From positions 9,114,001-9,178,000 of the forward strand of contig OZ316898.1 in the NCBI GenBank assembly GCA_973895155.1: a DNA stretch of 64,000 bases, given 5' to 3'. This document shows, piece after piece, positions 60,046 to 64,000 of the stretch (position 1 is its first letter; each line of letters starts with the position of its first letter). The DNA comes from Marsupella aquatica (Eukaryota > Marchantiophyta). A program made the translations under genes and the position numbers. The notes below the pieces were generated by a model, which ran no database searches, had not been told where the DNA came from, and was given only the letters and a program-made list of their open reading frames with translations.

Positions 60046-60942
60046 ATCGGCGAGGATTTTCTCTGAAGGGACCTGCATAAGACTCACCCAAACAGTTGTT
60101 GACCACATCTTTCATATCATCTTCGGTCAGGTTCTCAAATGTAGGGTAGGATTGTACCATATCACTCACTTCCCAACATATCTCATCTCCAGTGACATCC
60201 AAGATGGTATACTCAATCTTGGAACGCCAAATCTTACTTCCCCACTTATGGGAAAGTAAAGCATAGATTGCAGCATTACTTTCATGGTCATCATTTATAT
60301 TAACAAATGACCAAAGTGGATTGTTGACAGATATATATTGTCGGATGTCATAAGCCTTCCACAATTTTCTAAGGAATGGCCAAAGTATCTCTGGTAGAAA
60401 AGTGTCACTCTCGGCAATGTGTGAGAAGGGAGTTGGGAACAAACCACTATATTGTGGATTTGCAAAAGCCTTCACTGGAGAGTCATCAATAAGTAGAGTG
60501 TTTGTATCATCATACTTGTCTCCAAAACGACTCCACACCACACGCAAATCCTTCAACATAATATTTGCTTTCCCATCTGCTACGTCCGGTCTTTTTATGC
60601 CAGTATCAAAAGCATCTTCTTGTGTGAAAACAAATTTAAATTGCCTCCGCTCCTCTTCTTTGAAAATCAAATTCATCATTTCATTAGTTCTTGGCCTCCC
60701 CGCACAAGTCCACAATGCGACATCAAAACCTTTGAAAGCCACCTCCAAAAATTGGTGCAACCCTGGCCTTTCCACGTACATGAAATTGAATCCACCCCGT
60801 CTCCCCCAATGCACACCCCGCACAGTTGTTGTAGATCTTAACGGTCCTGAGCTTTTTGTTTTGACGCAATCCCAACAAATTTTGTTCAGGTCCAAAATCA
60901 AGAGTTTTCTTCTTATATCAGAGTGCAATTTAGGAGTGAAAT
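60046..60942 (-). pseudogene. FCP1/NIF-type HAD phosphatase-like gene, interrupted by CACTA
   Basis: FCP1/SCP-type phosphatases remove phosphate from Ser, as on the RNA polymerase II tail. This exon starts at an acceptor (CTTTGCAG before 60,942) and reads KLLILDLNKICWDC (motif I), YVERPGLHQFL, DVALWTCAGRP (motif II) and TNTLLIDDSPVKAF (motif III). The second Asp of the usual DxDx motif is Asn (DLN), as in other plant LLILDLN-type relatives, so catalysis by the standard mechanism is doubtful. The frame runs into the CACTA TIR and ends 19 codons later; the true C-terminus lies at 43,246-43,493. First exon(s) not resolved: a 69-codon ATG frame at 61,296-61,090 ends at a GT but in the wrong phase. 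Confidence 0.82.
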
Positions 60943-61420
60943 CTGCAAAGATCCAAATGAATCAAAATTATATCTAAAAGATAAAAAAGAAGAACTTAGG
61001 GTCGAACCTGGATCGACCCGACCTAATGGGGAAAACAAACATATCATTTTTGAATGTCAAAGCATTTTGATATATCAATGTAGAAGTACCTTGCTCAAAT
61101 GCTTTGTCTTGGACCAGGGTACCGCTTGCTGAAGGTAGACCAATAATATCCTTCGATGGAAGAGAACACGATTTCGGACCGACCGAGAAGTGTGTCGGAG
61201 TTCTCGTTTAGCCCGATCCCGTTTTTTTTCTAAGGCAATGCAATGACCGATAAAACTGGCAAAAACTCTCCGAAACGCCACTTTCCTCCATTGCATCGCC
61301 GCGGGAATGCAGGGAGCGATACGTGCATCGGGTTTTACATTCCGTCAGTGAAAAAGTCCGAACTACGAGTAACTTGGTCCGAACCGCGTAATCCAGGAAC
61401 GACCACGCACTAATCCAGGT
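60943..61420. other. upstream part of FCP1-like gene and shared intergenic region
   Basis: Minus-strand frame 61,296-61,090 (basic, MQWRKVAFRRVFASF) may be a 5' exon of the FCP1-like gene, but its phase does not fit the next exon. The rest is probably intron plus a divergent promoter region shared with the plus-strand locus. Confidence 0.4.
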
Positions 61421-61431
61421 AAAGGGGAAAC

Positions 61432-61487
61432 TTAACCATGGTTAAGGGGAAATTAACCATGGTTAAGGGGAAATTAACCATGGTTTA
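61432..61487. repeat. three TTAACCATGGTTAA palindromes, 21-bp period
   Basis: Perfect 14-bp palindromes at 61,432 and 61,453 and a one-mismatch copy at 61,474, separated by GGGGAAA. They sit 11-66 bp before a TATA box. GGTTAA is the core bound by plant trihelix GT factors, so an upstream regulatory array is plausible. Confidence 0.9.
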
Positions 61488-61497
61488 GAGCGTCTCC

Positions 61498-61505
61498 TAT
61501 ATAAA
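61498..61505 (+). promoter_or_regulatory. TATA box
   Basis: TATATAAA followed by GAGGAG. A plus-strand start near 61,530 would give a long leader containing the palindrome boxes. Confidence 0.65.
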
Positions 61506-61631
61506 GAGGAGCAGGCTGCCCATAAAATGTTTGCTTTCGCCAGAGAAAATATCTCCTGACGGAGAGCGAATACCAAACTCCCATCGAGTCTTACATTCCT
61601 CCCAAGCAATTCGACTCTTTCTACCGAAAAC

Positions 61632-61965
61632 CCGATAAATTTATCGGAATAGCCATTCCTGTTCAAGTTCTCCATGTAAGACTAACTAGTCATTTAGTGT
61701 AAAATGTCCAGATCCGAGCGGACTGCGATAAATTTATCGCATTCTGCATTCCTCCGTTGTAATCATTTGATCCAGTGTTTAGAGAGGTGTTGCCTTCATT
61801 CCGATAAATTTATCGGAGTCTTCATTCCTTTCATGGAAAGAGGAGTAATTGAGAATCCGATAAATTTATCGGAGTTGTCATTTTTGTGAAAGATTGAATT
61901 CAGGGGTTAGGTGTCTGAGGAAGTCATATTTTCAATTCGAATGCGGAGTGCGATAAACTTATCGC
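61632..61965. repeat. five dispersed 16-bp palindrome boxes
   Basis: CCGATAAATTTATCGG or GCGATAAATTTATCGC at 61,632, 61,725, 61,801 and 61,857, and GCGATAAACTTATCGC at 61,950. The first three are followed after exactly 6 bases by CATTCCT, the fourth by CATTTTT. They lie in the inferred leader of the plus-strand transcript. The flanking sequences are otherwise unrelated, so this is a repeated motif rather than a duplicated segment. Confidence 0.95.
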
Positions 61966-62098
61966 ATCCTCCTGTGAGAATAATTTTCCTTTGTTTTGTT
62001 TGGAGACTCATCTTCATCTCTGATGTCGCACTGTTGCTGGGTTTAGGAGGCACAACGGAAGGTCGATTGCACTCCGTGGACAATAGGTATTGTGACAA

Positions 62099-62428
62099 AT
62101 GGCTGTCTTCCTTGAAAATTGTGTCAAACGTGCACGCCGGTTGTACAAGAGACTCGTGCGACTCAAAGTTCTCCCCATCGGTATAGGAGCATTGTGGATG
62201 GGTGGTACTGATCCTGGAGATAGGCAGAATCTTCTCCGCATTGAATTCTGCGGAATGAATGATGCAGGAGTTCCAATTTGTTCGAGGTTGATGTTAACAG
62301 CGTGTTTACATTCTTTGGAGTTTTCTTGTAACTATTGTTGTCGTCGTCTTGACAACAAGTACCACAAACAGGCTCACTTCTATTGTAAGATTTGGAACGA
62401 AGACCCTTGGGTGAACCTTTCACGATGA
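62099..62428 (+). CDS. hypothetical 109-aa protein
   Basis: The ATG at 62,099 has a good plant context (GACAAATGGCT) and is about 570 bp after the presumed start site. The product is basic at the start (ENCVKRARRLYKRLVRLK) and has several Cys (CNYCCRR). No domain recognised; no close neighbour explains it. It may be the first exon of a longer gene. Confidence 0.45.
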   Translation: MAVFLENCVKRARRLYKRLVRLKVLPIGIGALWMGGTDPGDRQNLLRIEFCGMNDAGVPICSRLMLTACLHSLEFSCNYCCRRLDNKYHKQAHFYCKIWNEDPWVNLSR

Positions 62429-62717
62429 GTGTTTCGACCTTTTCATTGAGGCACGTCTTGTAAGGACATATTTAAATAAACAAGTCCTACCCTTGCGTAG
62501 CGAATATAATACGTCACGACTCCTAATCGTTAAACTGTCGTGCAGGGTTGGTACTGTGGATGTGTTCGGTTACACCTGGTGATTGAAGGTATTTTTATTG
62601 GTGGTTTTGGTAGCTCTGCTTCATGGTTGCATCAGAGAATCTAATCGTTGCAAAGATGGGATCCGTTTTAGCCCACGAGCGTAGGAAATATATTCGAGGA
62701 AAAGTGCCTGGTGTGGA

Positions 62718-63008
62718 ATGCGGAAGTTTGTTGAATCTCACATTTGGCCCCTCCTAGCCTTATCTTGCACACAAGATGAACACCTTGGCCTTGACCTAAA
62801 ACTTCTACCAGAAGAACAACTGACTCGAATGAGAACAATCATTTGTCTTGGAGCCACCTCAAAGAAATGGAACCATCTTGTTGTTGGTACACGATTTTGG
62901 GCGCTATTGAAATATGTAGTTCGTGAGATCAATGACATAAACAAAATGCTCGCAAGCATTCCTAATGCCGACCTTCTCTCAAACATACATATTGCTAGGG
63001 TCTTTTGA
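62718..63008 (+). CDS. hypothetical 96-aa ORF, weakly F-box-like
   Basis: MRKFVESHIWPLL start, then LLPEEQLTRMRTIICLGATSKKW and a following WALLKYV stretch; the ATSKKWNHLV pattern with a later Trp recalls an F-box. Support is weak. It lies between the palindrome clusters on the same strand. Confidence 0.35.
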   Translation: MRKFVESHIWPLLALSCTQDEHLGLDLKLLPEEQLTRMRTIICLGATSKKWNHLVVGTRFWALLKYVVREINDINKMLASIPNADLLSNIHIARVF

Positions 63009-63171
63009 GAGGAAACTCATTTCCTCCCTCCCATAGATATGCTTGGGTGCTTTTCGTATGAGCAGTTTGATCAGTTTTGTAGAGTTTGGATAAATCTTGG
63101 AGAAAGCGGGAAGTGGACAATTCTTGCATGGCATGGACGAGTCTGAGTGGATGAGGCATTGCTGCAAACAT

Positions 63172-63187
63172 CCGATAAATTTATCGC
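63172..63187. repeat. palindrome box, sixth copy
   Basis: CCGATAAATTTATCGC followed after 6 bases by CATTCCT (63,194), like the boxes at 61.6-61.9 kb. Confidence 0.93.
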
Positions 63188-63307
63188 ACTCCTCATTCCT
63201 CTAGTCGATTTTGGGTGCTCTAAGTTTTGCTCGAGAAGAGCTTGTAAAGAAACACTTTGAATGTAATTGACTCTGCCTCCCCTGACTTCGGGTTGTGTGG
63301 TTCAGAG

Positions 63308-63875
63308 TGTATTTATCTGATGTTGGTATTGCAAAAGTGGTTCCTTCATATGGAAGTTGCAATTTGAAATTGAAGCGATAAATTTATCTGATGTTGGTAT
63401 TGCAAAAGTGGTTCCTTCATATGGAAGTTGCAATTTGAAATTGAAGCGATAAATTTATCTGATGTTGGTATTGCAAAAGTGGTTCCTTCATATGGAAGTT
63501 GCAATTTTGAAATTGAAGCGATAAATTTATCTGATGTTGGTATTGCAAAAGTGGTTCCTTCGTATGGAAGTTGCAATTTGAAATTGAAGCGATAAATTTA
63601 TTTGATGTTGGTATTGCAAAAGTGGTTCCTTCATATGGAAGTTGCAATTTTGAAATTGAAGCAATAAATTTATCTGATGTTGGTATTGCAAAAGTGGTTC
63701 CTTCGTATGGAAGTTGCAATTTGAAATTGAAGCGATAAATTTATCTGATGTTGGTATTGCAAAAGTGGTTTCTTAATATGGAAGTTGCAATTTTGAAATT
63801 GAAACGATAAATTTATCTGATGTTGGTATTGCGAAGAGTTTTCTTCATATGGATAGGAATTTTGAAATTTAACCG
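63308..63875. repeat. 71/72-bp tandem array, 8 units
   Basis: Units start GCGATAAATTTATCTG at 63,375, 63,446, 63,518, 63,589, 63,661, 63,732 and 63,804, after a partial first unit at 63,308; the last is diverged. Spacing alternates 71, 72, 71, 72, 71 and 72 through TTTG or TTTTG in the unit. Each unit also has an internal TTCATATGGAA and ends TGAAATTGAA. The period is not a multiple of 3, so open frames across it are artefacts. Confidence 0.97.
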
Positions 63876-63930
63876 ATGAACCGAAGGATCTTAGTATTGT
63901 CGACTAGTATTTTTGTCGCCCGTAGTTTTC

Positions 63931-63946
63931 GCGATAATTTTATCGG
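63931..63946. repeat. palindrome box, last copy (degenerate)
   Basis: GCGATAATTTTATCGG followed after 6 bases by CATTGCT, a decayed member of the same set. Confidence 0.85.
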
Positions 63947-64000
63947 ACTGCGCATTGCTGTTGAAAGAATGGCATGTTGACTATGGTCACTTGCGGAGGT

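Noticed and set aside
61090-61296. Minus-strand 69-codon frame as first exon of the FCP1-like gene
   Set aside because: It ends at a plausible donor but in phase 0, while the next exon needs one leftover base; kept only as a possibility.
63346-63719. Long minus-strand frames with a repeated peptide, like a repeat protein
   Set aside because: They are read from the 71/72-bp tandem array; the unit length is not a multiple of three, so the frame changes between units.
1-64000. CRISPR arrays, bacterial operons or prophage
   Set aside because: Introns, plant gene families and plant transposons show this is plant nuclear DNA; the tandem arrays lack spacer-repeat structure.

Overview
The window is nuclear DNA of a land plant. 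Genes are split by short GT-AG introns, one encodes a plastid-targeted uroporphyrinogen decarboxylase, and Copia, CACTA, Helitron-like and tRNA-derived SINE elements fill much of the rest. Spacious gene layout, short introns and the style of the FCP1-like and PHD proteins suggest a non-seed plant, possibly a bryophyte such as a liverwort; that placement is a guess.

Layout. 1.7-3.9 kb: UROD, 5 exons, + strand. 8.6-10.1 kb: histone chaperone ASF1, 3 exons, - strand. 11.7-12.05 kb: a SINE with 16-bp target duplications. 12.34-19.13 kb: a young Copia element with 344-bp LTRs differing at 4 sites and an internal region inactivated mostly by transitions, including two catalytic residues of integrase. 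19.9-21.6 kb: Helitron-like DNA ending in a typical hairpin plus CTAG. 23.3-23.7 kb: a second SINE. 24.6-29.0 kb: a five-exon gene for a conserved-looking 1034-residue protein of unknown function. 29.5-32.2 kb: repeats and unusual palindromes. 32.4-35.0 kb: two broken copies of a COMT-like O-methyltransferase, each preceded by tandem copies of an ~88-bp unit. 35-43 kb: repeat-rich DNA with little coding evidence.

43,497-60,045 is a complete 16.5-kb CACTA (En/Spm) element with TIRs starting CACTAGTAGAAACCGGGG and an ATC target duplication. It carries a three-exon TnpD/tnp2-type transposase (1150 aa) and a nine-exon TnpA/Transposase_24-type gene (750 aa), both open after splicing, plus cargo: an EDM2-like PHD region, a tandem-BRCT protein, an F-box-like ORF and two unrecognised ORFs. 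It interrupts the coding sequence of an FCP1/NIF-type phosphatase-like gene on the - strand; joining across the target duplication keeps that frame open for 82 further codons.

The last 2.7 kb (61.4-64.0 kb) is a plus-strand locus with a TATA box, three copies of a TTAACCATGGTTAA palindrome, seven dispersed 16-bp palindromes of the type CCGATAAATTTATCGG (six followed at exactly 6 nt by CATTCCT or a close variant), two short ORFs, and a 71/72-bp tandem array that starts with the same motif. I cannot match this palindrome system to anything known. Exon limits were set by eye from splice sites, frame and family knowledge; nothing was run against a database.
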